Assembly: GCF_015352955.1 (NCBI RefSeq)
Contig: NZ_JACYOX010000018.1
Location: 44,687 to 108,686, forward strand
Reading direction: 5' to 3'
Length of the DNA: 64,000 nt
Source of the DNA: Noviherbaspirillum soli
Lineage (GTDB): Bacteria > Pseudomonadota > Gammaproteobacteria > Burkholderiales > Burkholderiaceae_D
Of this stretch, positions 7,264 to 18,279 are shown one piece after another. Below the pieces are notes generated by a model. It was not told the DNA's origin and did no database searches. It saw only the letters and a program-made list of their open reading frames with translations. Within the stretch, counting starts at the first letter, position 1, and each line of letters opens with the position of its first letter. The translations under genes and the position numbers were made by a program.

Positions 7264-7860
7264 TCATTTTATTCCGGACGACTGGGCCCGCTCGGTCGCC
7301 TGTATCAGCGGCCATGCCTTGCGCAGGTAGTAGAACATCGACCAAACGGTCAGCAGCGCGGCGATCACCAGCAGGATCTGGCCCCAGAAACCGGTGTCGA
7401 TCGCGCCGAACAACTCACCGTAGTACAACAGCATCGGAATCGCCATCATCTGGGCAGTCGTCTTGATCTTGCCGATCGAACTGACCGCCACCGATTTGGA
7501 GGCGCCGATCTGCGCCATCCATTCGCGCAAGGCGGAAATCGCGATTTCGCGGCCGATGATGATGAAGGCCAGGATCGAGTCGGCGCGGCCCAGCTGCACC
7601 AGCAGCAGCAATGCGCCGGCCACCATCAGCTTGTCGGCAACCGGATCGAGGAAGGCGCCGAAAGCCGAGGTTTCATTCCAGCGCCGCGCCAGGTAGCCGT
7701 CGAACCAGTCCGTAACGGCGGCGGCAATGAAGATGGCGGTGGACGCCACGCCCTTGTCGAAGAGCGAGATCCAGCTGTCTGGCAGATAAAACACGCCAAC
7801 GATCAGGGGAATCATGGCGACGCGCAGCCAGGTGAGCAGAATCGGAATATTCAGCGGCAT
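7264..7860 (-). CDS. pgsA: CDP-diacylglycerol-glycerol-3-phosphate 3-phosphatidyltransferase
   Basis: Inner-membrane enzyme (198 residues) that transfers the phosphatidyl group from CDP-diacylglycerol to glycerol 3-phosphate, the committed step to phosphatidylglycerol and cardiolipin. The CDP-alcohol phosphotransferase motif is complete: DG-x2-AR-x8-G-x3-D-x3-D, seen as DGYLARRWNETSAFGAFLDP plus VADK (about residues 54-76). Several hydrophobic segments give the usual multi-span topology. It follows uvrC on the same strand with a 62-base gap and precedes the tRNA cluster. Confidence 0.95.
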   Translation of the reverse strand: MPLNIPILLTWLRVAMIPLIVGVFYLPDSWISLFDKGVASTAIFIAAAVTDWFDGYLARRWNETSAFGAFLDPVADKLMVAGALLLLVQLGRADSILAFIIIGREIAISALREWMAQIGASKSVAVSSIGKIKTTAQMMAIPMLLYYGELFGAIDTGFWGQILLVIAALLTVWSMFYYLRKAWPLIQATERAQSSGIK

Positions 7861-7922
7861 AAGTCAGTTCTTGTTGTAAAAGGTTGGCGGCGCGCGAACG
7901 CGGTGGCGACGCAGGCCGTAAT

Positions 7923-9782
7923 TTAATGGAGTTGCCGGTAAATGTCTTCCGCAAGCTGACGTGAAATGCCATCGACGGACGCCAGGTCCTCGACGCTGGC
8001 GGCCATTACGCCGCGCAGGCCGCCGAAACGCGCCAGCAACTTCTGCCTGCGCTTGGCGCCTATGCCCTCGATTTCCTCCAGCCGCGAGGTCTGGCGCGCC
8101 TTGGCCCGCTTGGCGCGCATGCCGGTGATGGCGAAACGATGCGCCTCGTCGCGGATCTGGGCGATCAGCATCAGCGCCGCCGAGTCGCGCCCGAGTTCCT
8201 GGGGTGCGCGGCCGTCGGCGAAGATCAGCGTTTCCAGGCCGACCTTCCTGCCCTCCCCTTTGGCCACGCCGACAATCTGGCTGATGTCCAGCCCAAGTTC
8301 CTCGAACACCTGGCGCGCCATCTCCACTTGTCCCTTGCCGCCGTCAACCAGCACGATGTCCGGCATCACGCCATCGCCATTGGCCACCTTTTCGTAGCGC
8401 CGCATCAGCACCTGGCGCATTGCCGCATAGTCGTCGCCAGGCGTGATGTCATTGATGTTGTAGCGGCGGTATTCGCCGTTCTGCATCGCATGATGATGGA
8501 ACACGACGCAGGAAGCCTGGGTTGCCTCGCCCTGGGTGTGGCTGATGTCGAAGCATTCGATGCGCAGGGTTTCGATGTCCTCGCTTTCCAGCGCCAGCGC
8601 CTCGACCAGGGACCGGGTGCGCGCCTGCTGCGAGCCCTGCTCGGACAGCAGCCTGGCCAGCGCGATTTCGGCGCCCTTCTGCGCCATCTCCAGCCACTGT
8701 CGGCGCTGGCCCTGCGGCTGGAATACCAGGTTGATGCGATGGCCGCATTGCTCCATCAGCGCCACCATCAGTTCCGGTTCGTTCAGCTCCATGTTCAGCA
8801 CCAGGGTCGCCGGGATGAACTTGTCCAGATAATGCTGGGCCAGAAAGGCTTTCAGCACTTCCTGCTCGACCGGCTCGTCGCTGGCATTCATGCCGTTTTC
8901 CAGATGCAGCGGGAAATAGGAGCGGTCGCCCAAGTGCCGGCCGCCGCGCACCATCGCCAGATTGACGCAAGCACGGCCGCCCTGCACCAGCACCGCGATG
9001 ATGTCGATGTCGGCATCGCTGCCGGTTTCCATGGTCTGCTTCTGCAGTACCCGCGACAGCGCGCTGATCTGGTTGCGCACGGCTGCCGCCTGCTCGAAGT
9101 GCAGGTCGGCCGCATAGGCATGCATCTTCTTCTCGAGGCTGGCCATCAGTTCATTCTGACGGCCGCGCAGGAAGTTGGCGGCATTCTCGACGTCGGCCGC
9201 ATAGTCTTCCTTGCTGATCAGGTTGACGCACGGCCCGCTGCAGCGGTGAATCTGATGCAATAGGCAGGGCCGGGTCCGGTTGGCAAAGACCGAATCCTCG
9301 CAGGTGCGCAGCAGGAAGATCTTCTGCAGGATCTGCATCGACTCCTTCACCGCCCAGGCGCTCGGGAAAGGCCCGAAATACTGGTTTTTCTTGTCCACCG
9401 CGCCGCGATAGTAGGCCATGCGGGGAAAGTCCTGCCCGGTCAGTTTCAGGTAAGGATAGGACTTGTCGTCGCGGAACAGGATGTTGTAGCGCGGCTGCAG
9501 CGTCTTGATCAGGTTGTTTTCCAGCAGCAGCGCTTCCGCCTCGCTGCGGGTCACGGTGGTCTCCATGCGCGCGATGCGCTCGACCATCATCGCCGTGCGC
9601 GGGCTCGAATGGGTTTTCTGGAAATAGCTCGACACCCGTTTCTTCAGGTCGCGTGCCTTGCCGACATAGAGAAGATTGTTCTCAGTGTCGAAATAGCGGT
9701 ACACCCCGGGCAGATGCGGCAGCTTGCTGACCGTATCGAGGACGACGGCGCGTGGATCAGGGGTGGTCGGGTCGGACATCAT
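7923..9782 (-). CDS. uvrC: Excinuclease ABC subunit C
   Basis: Dual-incision nuclease of nucleotide excision repair, 619 residues, about the usual length. The N-terminal GIY-YIG domain ([19 protein letters not shown], about residues 24-42) makes the 3' cut. A UVR motif ([18 protein letters not shown]) near residue 215 contacts UvrB. The RNase H-like domain ([19 protein letters not shown]) makes the 5' cut. The C-terminal helix-hairpin-helix pair ([18 protein letters not shown] and [17 protein letters not shown]) binds DNA. A cysteine cluster ([12 protein letters not shown]) is as expected. The gene starts ATGATG at 9782 and is followed by pgsA. Confidence 0.97.
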   Translation of the reverse strand: MMSDPTTPDPRAVVLDTVSKLPHLPGVYRYFDTENNLLYVGKARDLKKRVSSYFQKTHSSPRTAMMVERIARMETTVTRSEAEALLLENNLIKTLQPRYNILFRDDKSYPYLKLTGQDFPRMAYYRGAVDKKNQYFGPFPSAWAVKESMQILQKIFLLRTCEDSVFANRTRPCLLHQIHRCSGPCVNLISKEDYAADVENAANFLRGRQNELMASLEKKMHAYAADLHFEQAAAVRNQISALSRVLQKQTMETGSDADIDIIAVLVQGGRACVNLAMVRGGRHLGDRSYFPLHLENGMNASDEPVEQEVLKAFLAQHYLDKFIPATLVLNMELNEPELMVALMEQCGHRINLVFQPQGQRRQWLEMAQKGAEIALARLLSEQGSQQARTRSLVEALALESEDIETLRIECFDISHTQGEATQASCVVFHHHAMQNGEYRRYNINDITPGDDYAAMRQVLMRRYEKVANGDGVMPDIVLVDGGKGQVEMARQVFEELGLDISQIVGVAKGEGRKVGLETLIFADGRAPQELGRDSAALMLIAQIRDEAHRFAITGMRAKRAKARQTSRLEEIEGIGAKRRQKLLARFGGLRGVMAASVEDLASVDGISRQLAEDIYRQLH

Positions 9783-9818
9783 TCATCAACAAATCCAGGT
9801 CGGAATCGGCAAGCACCT

Positions 9819-10877
9819 TTACATGGCGCGCAGGGAAAGCGCGAGTTCGCGCGCGGCCAGGTAGCGCGCATCTTGCTGCAATGCCTCCCAGGTGGGGGCG
9901 CTCCCCCGCGCCAGCAAGCCGTCGATGCGCGCAGCCGATCGGGCGCTGCCGGCATCGGGCGGCAACTGCGCCAGCAACTGGCCGGCCTTGTCCGGCGAAT
10001 TGCAGATCAGGACCATGTCACAGCCGGCATCCAGGGCCGCCCGGGCCGCGTCGGTTACCGTGCCGGCGACGCTGGCGCCTTCCATGCTCAGGTCATCGCT
10101 GAAGATCACGCCCTGGAAGCCGATCTGCTCCCGCAGCAGCGTAAGCCAGCGGCGCGAAAACCCGGCCGGCTGGCTGTCGACCTGCGGATAGATCACATGG
10201 GCCGGCATCACGGCAGACAGGCTCATGCCCAGCCAGTCGTACGGCATGGCATCCCTTGCGATGATGTCTTCCAGGCTGCGTTGATCCACCGGCACCGCCA
10301 CGTGGGAGTCCGCGGCGACATAGCCATGTCCAGGAAAATGCTTGCCGCAATTGGCCATGCCAGCCAGGGCCAATCCATGATTCAGGCTCTTGGCCAACTG
10401 CGCCACCGCGCGCGGATCATGATGGAGGGCGCGGTCGCCGATCACGCTGGAGCCGCCGTAGTCGAGGTCAAGCACGGGGGTAAAGGACAGATCGACGCCG
10501 CAGGCCCGCAATTCCGAAGCAAGCACGAAGCCGACCGCGGTGGCGGCGCGCGCCGCCGCTTCCGGATCCTTATCCCAGAGTTGGCCCACCAGGCGCATCG
10601 CTGGCAAATGAGTGAAACCGTCGGTGCGGAAGCGCTGCACCCGCCCGCCTTCGTGGTCGACGGCAATCAGCACGCCCGGCCGCACTGCATGGATGGCTTT
10701 GGTAAGCGCACAGAGCTGTGCACGGTCCGTGAAGTTGCGTGCGAACAGGATCACGCCGCCCGTCAGCGGATGCCGGATGCGGCGCGCATCGTCCTCGGTG
10801 AGCGTCAGCCCCACCACATCCAGCATTACCGGTCCGAGCCGCTTTCCTGCCACCGGCGATTGATCTGCTGCACTCAT
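9819..10877 (-). CDS. nagZ: Beta-N-acetylhexosaminidase (peptidoglycan recycling)
   Basis: Cytoplasmic GH3 glycosidase of 352 residues. It removes N-acetylglucosamine from anhydromuropeptides during cell-wall recycling, producing the signals that induce AmpC in some bacteria. The NagZ-specific loop with the catalytic histidine/aspartate pair is present ([18 protein letters not shown]). The substrate-binding [13 protein letters not shown] and the nucleophile region [12 protein letters not shown] are also clear. There is no signal peptide, which agrees with a cytoplasmic place. Its start overlaps the acpS stop by four bases (ATGA), so it is the last gene of a translationally coupled pdxJ-acpS-nagZ string. 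Confidence 0.95.
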   Translation of the reverse strand: MSAADQSPVAGKRLGPVMLDVVGLTLTEDDARRIRHPLTGGVILFARNFTDRAQLCALTKAIHAVRPGVLIAVDHEGGRVQRFRTDGFTHLPAMRLVGQLWDKDPEAAARAATAVGFVLASELRACGVDLSFTPVLDLDYGGSSVIGDRALHHDPRAVAQLAKSLNHGLALAGMANCGKHFPGHGYVAADSHVAVPVDQRSLEDIIARDAMPYDWLGMSLSAVMPAHVIYPQVDSQPAGFSRRWLTLLREQIGFQGVIFSDDLSMEGASVAGTVTDAARAALDAGCDMVLICNSPDKAGQLLAQLPPDAGSARSAARIDGLLARGSAPTWEALQQDARYLAARELALSLRAM

Positions 10878-11269
10878 GCGTTTTTCTCCAGGATCACGAA
10901 GGCCACCGCGTAATCGGCCTCGTCTGTCAGCGTGACCTGCGCGCTCAGGCCGTTGTTGTCCATATATTGTTTCAGTACCCCGCTGGCTACCGCGATCGGC
11001 CGCCCGCTTGGCGCATTCAGGAATTGCACACCGCGCCAGGTCATGGGCATGCGCATGCCCAGGCCAATCGCCTTGGAAAAGGCTTCCTTGGCGGCAAAGC
11101 GGGTCGCCAGGAAACGGATGCCGCGCACCGCCACCTTGTCGCGCCGGCGCTGGTATTTGGCGTACTCTTCCGGCCCGAGTATGCGCTGCGCGAAGCGGTC
11201 GCCGTTGCGGGCCAGCGCCGCCTCGATCCGGCTGATCTGGATGATGTCGGTGCCGATGCCGTAGATCAT
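10874..11269 (-). CDS. acpS: Holo-[acyl-carrier-protein] synthase
   Basis: Transfers 4'-phosphopantetheine from CoA to apo-ACP, activating the AcpP encoded at 23948-24187. It has 131 residues. The N-terminus [16 protein letters not shown] carries the metal-binding aspartate, and [17 protein letters not shown] carries the second conserved Glu/Lys motif. I set the start at ATG 11269 because the family begins exactly there; the frame is open further upstream but that reading is antiparallel noise over pdxJ. It overlaps pdxJ and nagZ by four bases at each end. Confidence 0.95.
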   Translation of the reverse strand: MIYGIGTDIIQISRIEAALARNGDRFAQRILGPEEYAKYQRRRDKVAVRGIRFLATRFAAKEAFSKAIGLGMRMPMTWRGVQFLNAPSGRPIAVASGVLKQYMDNNGLSAQVTLTDEADYAVAFVILEKNA

Positions 11270-12030
11270 GGCGCGATGCCGCCGCGGCGGGCGGCCACCA
11301 TGATGGCTTTCATGTCGCGCACCGCTTTCTGCCAGCCATCGAATACCGCCTGCGCAACGATCGCATGGCCGATATTCAATTCGGCAATCTCGGCAATCTC
11401 GGCAATCGCCTGCACATTGGTGTAGTGCAGGCCGTGCCCGGCATTGACCTTCAGGCCATGACGGATGCCGTGCGCCACGCCTGCCCGGATGCGTTCCAGT
11501 TCCCGTTGCTGGCTGTTGCCTTCGGCATCCGCATAACGGCCGGTGTGCAGCTCGATGACCGAGGCACCCGCTTCCGAAGATGCCGCGATCTGGTCCGGAT
11601 CGGCGTCGATGAACAGGCTCACGCGTATGCCTTCGGCCTGCAGTTGCCGCACCGCCGCCTGGACAGCCGGGAAATAACGGCGCACATCCAGTCCGCCCTC
11701 GGTCGTGACCTCCTCGCGCCGCTCCGGCACCAGGCACACATCCTGCGGCCGTATTGTGCAGGCAATATCCAGCATTTCCTGCGTCACCGCACATTCGAGA
11801 TTCATCCGAGTCACCAGGCGCGGACGAATCGCCTGCACGTCGGCATCGCGGATATGCCGCCGGTCTTCGCGCAGGTGCAGCGTGATCAGGTCGGCGCCGG
11901 CTTCCTCGGCCAGCAAGGCGGCGCGCAGCGGATCGGGATACACCGTGCCGCGCGCATTGCGCACCGTGGCGACGTGGTCGATATTGACACCCAGTTCAAT
12001 GACCTGACTGGCCGGTTGCAGATAACTCAT
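11266..12030 (-). CDS. pdxJ: Pyridoxine 5'-phosphate synthase
   Basis: Condenses 1-deoxyxylulose 5-phosphate with aminoacetone 3-phosphate in DXP-dependent vitamin B6 synthesis. The protein (254 residues) is a TIM barrel with the typical opening [17 protein letters not shown], the central [14 protein letters not shown], and the phosphate-binding end [14 protein letters not shown]. The pdxJ-acpS pair is conserved across proteobacteria. Here pdxJ follows recO with 26 bases between and overlaps acpS (ATGA). Confidence 0.96.
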   Translation of the reverse strand: MSYLQPASQVIELGVNIDHVATVRNARGTVYPDPLRAALLAEEAGADLITLHLREDRRHIRDADVQAIRPRLVTRMNLECAVTQEMLDIACTIRPQDVCLVPERREEVTTEGGLDVRRYFPAVQAAVRQLQAEGIRVSLFIDADPDQIAASSEAGASVIELHTGRYADAEGNSQQRELERIRAGVAHGIRHGLKVNAGHGLHYTNVQAIAEIAEIAELNIGHAIVAQAVFDGWQKAVRDMKAIMVAARRGGIAP

Positions 12031-12056
12031 GGGAGACGGATCCTGAAAGTAGGGTT

Positions 12057-12881
12057 TTACAACTGCATCAGATCGAGCAGGATCTGGCGGGTATTGAGCG
12101 GTGCGCCGCCCAGGTGATGGGCCAGCAGGAAACGCATCAGGAACTTGCTTTGCGACTGGGTCGCCGCATCGGCATAGTCGCCGCGCTGCATGTCCTGCAG
12201 CGTCTTGCCCGCCACCCGCGGCCAGGTATCGGAAGGCAGAGCGGGCCGCGGGCCGCGCTCGGGATCGACCACATACCAGCCTTCCGGCTCGACTGGCTGG
12301 CGCGTCGTTGCATCGACCGCGATGTCGCCGGCCACGCCGGTCTCGCGCAGCAGCGCCAGTTCGAAGCGCCGCAGTACGATGGGGGCCGCTTCCCCATGCG
12401 CCAGCCTGTTCAGCGCTTCCACATAGTGATCGAACAGCGCCGGATGGGGGTCGTCCCTCGCCAGCAGCTTGACCAGCAGTTCATTGAGATAAAAGCCGCA
12501 CAGCAAGGCGGACTTCTCCAGCGGCAGCAGGCCGCCCAGCCATTCGGCCGCCGTCAGGTTGCGCACTTCGGATTTGCCGCTCCAGCCCACCGACAGCGGC
12601 TGGAAGGTTTGCAGGACGCCCCGCAGCTTGGAATGCGGCCGCTTGGCCCCCTTGGCGACCAGCGCCACCCGCCCATAGTCGCGCGACAGCACATCGACGA
12701 TCAGGCTGGTTTCCTTGTAGGGATAGCTGTGCAGCACGAAGGCCGGCTGCTCGGCCACCCGCATGTCCCGCTCCGGCGTACGTGGCCGCCTGGCGGGCGC
12801 AGCGCTGGACTTGACGGCAGGCGCTGCCGCCCTGCGCTCCGCAACATGCCCGTCCTGGTCTAGCTGGCGATCCGCATCCAT
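12057..12881 (-). CDS. recO: DNA repair protein RecO
   Basis: RecFOR-pathway mediator that anneals single strands and helps load RecA. The core begins [25 protein letters not shown] (oligonucleotide-binding fold), then a helical domain with [19 protein letters not shown]. The full open frame has 274 residues, of which the first 39 are a charged, Ala/Arg-rich extension that other Burkholderiales RecO proteins also show. An inner ATG at 12764 ([12 protein letters not shown] follows) has GGAG six bases before it and could be the real start. era ends nine bases upstream of the long start. Confidence 0.92.
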   Translation of the reverse strand: MDADRQLDQDGHVAERRAAAPAVKSSAAPARRPRTPERDMRVAEQPAFVLHSYPYKETSLIVDVLSRDYGRVALVAKGAKRPHSKLRGVLQTFQPLSVGWSGKSEVRNLTAAEWLGGLLPLEKSALLCGFYLNELLVKLLARDDPHPALFDHYVEALNRLAHGEAAPIVLRRFELALLRETGVAGDIAVDATTRQPVEPEGWYVVDPERGPRPALPSDTWPRVAGKTLQDMQRGDYADAATQSQSKFLMRFLLAHHLGGAPLNTRQILLDLMQL

Positions 12882-12890
12882 CGCCGTGGC

Positions 12891-13793
12891 CTATTCATAA
12901 CCATAAGCCCGCAGGCCGGCTTCGTTGTCAGCCCAGCCCGATTTGACCTTGACCCAGATTTCCAGATACACCGGGCCGCCGAACAGTTTTTCCATATCGA
13001 GCCGGGACTGGGTGGAGATTTCCTTCAGCCTGGCGCCCTTCTGGCCGATCAGCATGGCCTTGTGGCTGTCGCGCTCGACCAGGATGGCGGCGAACACACG
13101 GCGCAGATTGCCTTCCTGCTCGAACTTCTCGATCAGCACCGTGCTGGTATAAGGCAGCTCCTCGCCGACGAAGCGGAACACCTTTTCCCGCACGATCTCC
13201 GCGGCCAGGAATTTCTCGCTGCGATCGGTGATGTCATCGGCATCGAAAATCGGCTCATTCTCGGGCAGGCGCTGCTCGATTTCATCCTGCAGGTATTGCA
13301 GCTGAAAACGCTGCTTGGCGGAGACCGGCACCACGGCGGCGAAGGCATGCAGGCTGGCCACTTTCTGGGCAAACGGCATCAGCGCCTTCTTGTCTTTCAC
13401 ATAATCCGACTTGTTGATCACCAGAATGCAGGGCACATTGGCCGGGATCAGGTCCAGCACCTGCTGGTCGGGCTGCCCCCAGGTGCCAGCCTCCACGACG
13501 AACAGGATCACATCCGACGCAGTCAGGGTATCGCTTACCGTGCGATTGAGTTTCTTGTTCAGCGCATTGGCATGCCGGGTCTGGAAACCGGGCGTATCGA
13601 CATAGATGAACTGCGCCCGCTCGGATGTCTGGATCCCGGTGATGCGGTGGCGCGTGGTCTGCGCCTTGCGCGAGGTAATGCTGACCTTGGCGCCAATCAG
13701 CGCATTCATCAGGGTGGATTTGCCGACATTCGGCCGGCCCACGATGGCGATGTAACCGCAGCGAAACGCGGGTGTTGCAACAGATTCTGTCAT
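12891..13793 (-). CDS. era: GTPase Era (30S ribosome assembly)
   Basis: Ras-like GTPase with a C-terminal KH domain that binds the 3' end of 16S rRNA during 30S maturation. It has 300 residues. The G motifs are clear: G1 [10 protein letters not shown]3 DTPGF, G4 NKSD. The KH domain near the end includes [20 protein letters not shown] placed the start at ATG 13793, where it overlaps the rnc stop (ATGA). The open frame continues further upstream over rnc, but that part is out of family. The rnc-era-recO order is the standard operon. Confidence 0.96.
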   Translation of the reverse strand: MTESVATPAFRCGYIAIVGRPNVGKSTLMNALIGAKVSITSRKAQTTRHRITGIQTSERAQFIYVDTPGFQTRHANALNKKLNRTVSDTLTASDVILFVVEAGTWGQPDQQVLDLIPANVPCILVINKSDYVKDKKALMPFAQKVASLHAFAAVVPVSAKQRFQLQYLQDEIEQRLPENEPIFDADDITDRSEKFLAAEIVREKVFRFVGEELPYTSTVLIEKFEQEGNLRRVFAAILVERDSHKAMLIGQKGARLKEISTQSRLDMEKLFGGPVYLEIWVKVKSGWADNEAGLRAYGYE

Positions 13794-14683
13794 GCGGTCT
13801 TGGTATGGGTAGGGGCCAATGGCTGGCCGGGTGCGCCTTCGTCGGTCGGCTGTGCAGCTTGCTTCTGGCCGACTTCGGCCCGAGATGGCGCTGTCTTTTC
13901 CGGCACGGCCTCGTCTATCGGCAATTCGGCTTGCACCGTGGCAATGCCGGCCAGCTTCAACTGGGAGGCGCGCGGCCTGCTCTTGCGCGCGCCGGCGGGA
14001 GATTTCGTCAGGGCCTTCTGTACGGCTTCCAGCGCCAGCTTGGCGGCAGCCTGCTCGCCAGCGCGCCGGCTTCCGCCAGTGCCGAATACCTGGATGTCCA
14101 GCTTGGGCACCAGGCATTCGATTTCGAACTCCTGGCTGTGCGCCGCGCCGTGCGTCGCCACCACGTTGTATTGCGGCAGCGCGATCTTTTTCCCCTGGAG
14201 AAATTCCTGCAACAGTGTCTTAGCATCCTTGCCCAGCGTCTTCGGGTCGACGGTATCGAGGATCGAGATATACAGCGTGCGTATCACCTTGCGCGCCGCT
14301 TCAAAGCCGGCGTCGAGGAACACGGCGCCAAACAGGGCTTCCAGCGTGTCGGCCAGGATGGACGGCCGCCGGAAGCCGCCGGACTTCAGTTCTCCCTCGC
14401 CCAGGCGCAGAAAATGCGACAGCTCGAGCTTTTGCGCGATTTCGTACAGGGATTGCTGCTTGACGAGATTGGCGCGCAGCCGGGAAAGGTCGCCTTCGTC
14501 GATTTTCGTGTACCGCTCGAAAAGCAGAGAAGCAACCACGCAGTTCAGTATCGAATCACCAAGAAACTCAAGCCGCTCATTATGCAGACTGCTATGGCTG
14601 CGATGCGTCAGTGCCTGCTGCAATAGCGCGGCGTCCTTGAACGTGTGGCCCAGCCTGTTCTGCAGTAATGTCAAATCCATCAT
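13790..14683 (-). CDS. rnc: Ribonuclease III
   Basis: Double-strand-specific endoribonuclease for rRNA processing and mRNA turnover. The catalytic signature [12 protein letters not shown] is at about residues 35-46, and the second acidic cluster is in [15 protein letters not shown]. The double-stranded RNA binding domain follows ([20 protein letters not shown], then [16 protein letters not shown]). At 297 residues it is about 70 longer than the enteric enzyme because of a C-terminal Lys/Arg then Ala/Pro/Glu-rich tail, probably disordered. Neighbours are the DUF4845 gene upstream and era downstream, with overlap. Confidence 0.96.
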   Translation of the reverse strand: MMDLTLLQNRLGHTFKDAALLQQALTHRSHSSLHNERLEFLGDSILNCVVASLLFERYTKIDEGDLSRLRANLVKQQSLYEIAQKLELSHFLRLGEGELKSGGFRRPSILADTLEALFGAVFLDAGFEAARKVIRTLYISILDTVDPKTLGKDAKTLLQEFLQGKKIALPQYNVVATHGAAHSQEFEIECLVPKLDIQVFGTGGSRRAGEQAAAKLALEAVQKALTKSPAGARKSRPRASQLKLAGIATVQAELPIDEAVPEKTAPSRAEVGQKQAAQPTDEGAPGQPLAPTHTKTA

Positions 14684-14701
14684 GTTGGTGTGAGGTGCCT
14701 G

Positions 14702-15076
14702 CTATTCGGCCTTCCTGGACGCCGGATTGGATGAAGTGCTTCCTTCATAGTCCAGCACCAGGCTCGCCGGACCGGCCAGATGTATTACTTTCTGATAAGA
14801 GAAACTGACGTCGTTTTCCTTGCTGATGTCCAGGTCTTTGCCGCTGATGGAACGGATGTAAGCAATCTCGGCATGACGATCGAACGCCGACCGGATTTCC
14901 TGAGGCGTCGTTCCGGCCACTCTGGCTGCGGAGATAGCCTTCTTGACCGCCATGTATTCCGTCACCGATGGCACGATGCGCAAAGCCAGAACGCCAATAA
15001 AGCCGAGCACCGCGAGCAAAAAAATCAGGCCGGTCAGCGAGATGCCGTACTGGTTTTTCTTTGACCACACTTTCAT
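14702..15076 (-). CDS. DUF4845 membrane protein
   Basis: A 124-residue protein of unknown function with one membrane segment near the N-terminus (GISLTGLIFLLAVLGFIGVL). A small periplasmic domain follows, with VPSVTEYMAVKKAI, the typical DUF4845 pattern. The N-terminus resembles a type IV pilin-like leader without a clear pre-pilin cut. It sits between lepB and rnc in many betaproteobacteria and is probably co-transcribed with both; the 18-19 base gaps to each neighbour support this. Confidence 0.85.
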   Translation of the reverse strand: MKVWSKKNQYGISLTGLIFLLAVLGFIGVLALRIVPSVTEYMAVKKAISAARVAGTTPQEIRSAFDRHAEIAYIRSISGKDLDISKENDVSFSYQKVIHLAGPASLVLDYEGSTSSNPASRKAE

Positions 15077-15095
15077 TGATTCGCTCCCGCCGTGC

Positions 15096-16007
15096 CTAAT
15101 GAAAACTGCCTATCCGCTTCAGATTGCCAAGGTTCATCCAGACAAAAAATGCCTTGCCCACGATGTATTCGTCCGGTACGAATCCCCAGTATCGACTATC
15201 CAGACTATTATCTCGATTATCGCCCATCATAAAATAATGTCCAGCAGGCACTGTGCACACGAATCCTTCCGAGTTGTAGCTGCACAGTTCCTTGCGCGGA
15301 AAGGCATCCGGATTCGGCACATAAGCGGGCGCCCTGTCGTCGTTCAGAATGCGGTGCGCCACCCCGGTCAGGTTTTCCTCGAACTGTTTCGAATACGTCA
15401 GGTGCTCTTCATCCAGATAATCAGGAAGCTGCTTGTAGGAAACGTCTTTGCCGTTGATGATGAGCTTTTTATTCCGGTACTCGACCCGGTCGCCGGGCAC
15501 ACCCACCACCCGCTTGATGTAATCGAGGGATATGTCTTTCGGATACTTAAAGACCATCACGTCGCCGCGCTGCGGCGTATTGATGTCGATGATCTTCTTG
15601 TTTACCACCGGCAGCCGGATGCCGTAAGTGAATTTATTCACAAGTATCAGATCGCCGATCTGCAGCGTCGGCACCATCGAACTCGAAGGAATCTTGAATG
15701 GCTCGAAAAGAAAGGAGCGCAAGATAAAAACGAGAGCAATGACCGGAAAAAAGCTGCCGGAATATTCCACCCAGGTCGGTTGCTTCAGCAAACGCTCGGC
15801 GATGGCGCTACGCCCATGCGTTTCCTGAGGCATGCCGTCGGCGGCAAGCCGTGCATTGCGGGCATCGAATTCGGCCAGGGCAGCGTCAGCACGCGCCCGG
15901 CGCTGCCTGGACAGATAAAACACATCCAGAAACCAGACGATGCCGGTCGCTACCGTCAGCACAAACAGAATCAGCGCAAAGTTTCCCAACAATGCTTGCA
16001 ATGTCAT
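15096..16007 (-). CDS. lepB: Signal peptidase I
   Basis: Inner-membrane leader peptidase of 303 residues that cuts signal peptides of secreted proteins. It has two N-terminal membrane spans (about residues 2-30 and 80-95). The catalytic serine lies in [13 protein letters not shown] and the catalytic lysine in [14 protein letters not shown]. The box [20 protein letters not shown] is the conserved E region. The start ATG at 16007 overlaps the lepA stop by four bases; the longer open frame upstream covers lepA and is not used. Confidence 0.96.
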   Translation of the reverse strand: MTLQALLGNFALILFVLTVATGIVWFLDVFYLSRQRRARADAALAEFDARNARLAADGMPQETHGRSAIAERLLKQPTWVEYSGSFFPVIALVFILRSFLFEPFKIPSSSMVPTLQIGDLILVNKFTYGIRLPVVNKKIIDINTPQRGDVMVFKYPKDISLDYIKRVVGVPGDRVEYRNKKLIINGKDVSYKQLPDYLDEEHLTYSKQFEENLTGVAHRILNDDRAPAYVPNPDAFPRKELCSYNSEGFVCTVPAGHYFMMGDNRDNSLDSRYWGFVPDEYIVGKAFFVWMNLGNLKRIGSFH

Positions 16008-17797
16008 TTCTCGTCCACTTGTAAAATTGCCAGGAAAGCTTCTTGCGGAATTTCGACGGATCCCACTTGCTTCATGCGTTTCTTGCCGGCTTTCTGCTTT
16101 TCGAGCAGCTTGCGCTTGCGGCTGATGTCGCCGCCATAGCATTTGGCCAGAACGTTCTTGCGCAAGGCCTTGACGTTTTCACGGGAAATAATGTTGGAGC
16201 CGATGGCTGCCTGAATTGCCACGTCAAACATCTGGCGCGGGATCAGCTCGCGCATTTTGGCTGCCACTGCGCGGCCACGATACTGACTGTTTGCACGGTG
16301 CACGATAATTGCCAGCGCATCCACCTTTTCGCTGTTGATCAGCATGTCGACCTTCACCACATCCGACGCGCGGTATTCCTTGAATTCGTAATCCATCGAG
16401 GCGTAGCCGCGGGAGGTCGATTTCAATCGGTCAAAGAAGTCCAGCACTATCTCCGCCATCGGCATTTCATAGGTCAGCTGCACCTGCTTGCCGTGGTAGC
16501 TCATATTGGTCTGCACGCCCCGCTTCTGCGTACAGAGGGTAATGACCGAACCTACATACTCCTGCGGCATGTATAGGTTCACGGTGACGATAGGTTCCCG
16601 GATTTCCTCGATCTTGGACGGTTCCGGCATCTTGGACGGATTGTCCACCATCAGCGTGGAGCCATCGCGCAGGATAACCTCATAGACCACCGTGGGCGCC
16701 GTGGTAATCAGGTCCATGCCAAACTCGCGTTCCAGGCGCTCCTGCACGATCTCCATGTGCAGCAGTCCGAGGAAGCCGCAGCGGAAACCGAAACCCAGTG
16801 CCTGCGACACTTCCGGCTCATACATCAGCGCGGCATCGTTGAGCTTGAGTTTCTCGAGCGAGTCGCGCAGCGCGTCGTACTGGTTTGCCTCGACCGGGAA
16901 CAGGCCGGCAAACACCTGCGGCTGGACTTCCTTGAAACCAGGCAGCGGCGCCGGCGCCGGCTTGGTCGCCAGGGTCACGGTGTCACCGACCTTGGCCGCT
17001 TTCAATTCCTTGATGCCGGCGATGATGAAGCCTACCTGACCAGCCGACAGGGTTTCCCGTGCAACCGATTTGGGCGTGAAGACGCCGACGCTTTCCACCA
17101 GATGCTGGGCCCCGGTCGCCATCAGCAGGATCTTGTCCTTGGGACGCAGGGTGCCATTCATCACCCTGACCAGCATTACCACGCCGACATAGTTGTCGAA
17201 CCAGGAGTCGACAATCAGCGCCTGAAGCGGCGCATCCGGGTCGCCCTTGGGCGGCGGCACTTTCGCAATCAATGATTCCAGCACATCCTCGACGCCCAGA
17301 CCGCTCTTGGCGGAGCACAGCACGGCGTCGCTTGCATCAATCCCGATCACCTCTTCGATTTCGCCCTTGGCATTATCCGGATCGGCGGATGGCAGATCGA
17401 TCTTGTTAAGAACCGGCACCACTTCCACACCGAGATCCAAAGCCGTATAACAATTTGCCACCGTCTGCGCTTCCACGCCCTGGGATGCATCCACGACCAG
17501 CAATGCGCCCTCACAGGCGGACAGGGAACGGCTGACTTCATAACTGAAGTCAACGTGGCCTGGCGTGTCGATCAGGTTGAGGTTGTAGATCTGGCCATCG
17601 CGCGCCTTGTACGACAGCGCCGCCGTCTGCGCCTTGATGGTGATGCCCCGCTCGCGCTCGAGATCCATCGAATCAAGGACTTGCGCTTCCATTTCACGGT
17701 CCGACAAGCCGCCGCAGAGCTGAATGATGCGGTCGGCCAGCGTGGATTTTCCGTGGTCGATATGCGCGATGATCGAGAAATTGCGTATGTTATTCAT
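16004..17797 (-). CDS. lepA: Elongation factor 4 (LepA), back-translocating GTPase
   Basis: Ribosome-associated GTPase of 597 residues. The GTP motifs are AHIDHGKST (G1), DTPGHVDF (G3) and [10 protein letters not shown] (G4). The LepA-specific C-terminal domain has [18 protein letters not shown] and the end [16 protein letters not shown]. The start is ATG at 17797 ([15 protein letters not shown] follows). The ribosome-binding site is weak. Its upstream side is unusual: an intrinsic terminator ends only about 19 bases before the start codon, leaving little room for a separate promoter. Confidence 0.97.
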   Translation of the reverse strand: MNNIRNFSIIAHIDHGKSTLADRIIQLCGGLSDREMEAQVLDSMDLERERGITIKAQTAALSYKARDGQIYNLNLIDTPGHVDFSYEVSRSLSACEGALLVVDASQGVEAQTVANCYTALDLGVEVVPVLNKIDLPSADPDNAKGEIEEVIGIDASDAVLCSAKSGLGVEDVLESLIAKVPPPKGDPDAPLQALIVDSWFDNYVGVVMLVRVMNGTLRPKDKILLMATGAQHLVESVGVFTPKSVARETLSAGQVGFIIAGIKELKAAKVGDTVTLATKPAPAPLPGFKEVQPQVFAGLFPVEANQYDALRDSLEKLKLNDAALMYEPEVSQALGFGFRCGFLGLLHMEIVQERLEREFGMDLITTAPTVVYEVILRDGSTLMVDNPSKMPEPSKIEEIREPIVTVNLYMPQEYVGSVITLCTQKRGVQTNMSYHGKQVQLTYEMPMAEIVLDFFDRLKSTSRGYASMDYEFKEYRASDVVKVDMLINSEKVDALAIIVHRANSQYRGRAVAAKMRELIPRQMFDVAIQAAIGSNIISRENVKALRKNVLAKCYGGDISRKRKLLEKQKAGKKRMKQVGSVEIPQEAFLAILQVDEK

Positions 17798-17815
17798 TAA
17801 CAAGATGCCAATTAC

Positions 17816-17860
17816 AAAAAAGGCGCTCTGAGGGGGAAGCTCTCCCCAGGCGAGCGCCTT
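17816..17860 (-). terminator. Intrinsic terminator or attenuator directly before lepA
   Basis: On the minus strand AAGGCGCTC pairs with GAGCGCCTT, with an inner GGGG/CCCC stem, and is followed by six T. It ends transcripts from the rpoE-rseA-mucB-degP-glutaredoxin set. As the T-run ends at 17816 and lepA starts at 17797, lepA must be reached by read-through or by a promoter inside or overlapping this hairpin. Confidence 0.85.
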
Positions 17861-17929
17861 GCTACAGTATGGTTATTCAGCGCCGCATTTTACCGGATTT
17901 CACACAGTGACGATGCGGAAACTTGGCGT

Positions 17930-18181
17930 TCAGGGAGAAAGGAGAGCGTTCAGCGCTTCCTGATCGAGGAAATAGTGGCAGATCCTGACCTCGGAACCAT
18001 CAGGCTTTATGCCAATTAACACTGGCACCAGCTCATCGTACTGACGTACGAGATCGTCGTCCTCATCAACATCCATTACTCTGACATGAAACTGGCTTGC
18101 CTGCGGATGGGCACGTAGCGCCGCAAGCATGTCGTCGCATAGATGGCAATAGGACCGTGAATAGAGAATGAAATCGTTCAA
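17930..18181 (-). CDS. Glutaredoxin-like protein
   Basis: A small thioredoxin-fold protein (83 residues) with the redox motif CHLC in YSRSYCHLCDDMLAAL and the conserved cis-proline region ELVPVLIG. It belongs to the short glutaredoxin family often found behind the HtrA protease gene in betaproteobacteria. The only start in frame is TTG at 18181, and it lacks a good ribosome-binding site, so the exact N-terminus is uncertain. A weak hairpin lies between degP and this gene. Confidence 0.85.
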   Translation of the reverse strand: MNDFILYSRSYCHLCDDMLAALRAHPQASQFHVRVMDVDEDDDLVRQYDELVPVLIGIKPDGSEVRICHYFLDQEALNALLSP

Positions 18182-18240
18182 GTGCGGTTGTGATCGAGGG
18201 CTGGATATGACGTTAGGAAGTAAGTGTTTCGCAAGAAAGC

Positions 18241-18269
18241 AGCAGGCTGCACCCGGTGTGCGGCCTGCT
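18241..18269 (-). terminator. Weak hairpin between the HtrA protease gene and the glutaredoxin gene
   Basis: The arms AGCAGGC and GCCTGCT enclose an imperfect inner stem; on the minus strand only a short GCTTTCTT follows. It lies 10 bases behind the protease stop. It may reduce rather than stop transcription into the glutaredoxin gene. Confidence 0.5.
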
Positions 18270-18279
18270 GTGCCGAAGC

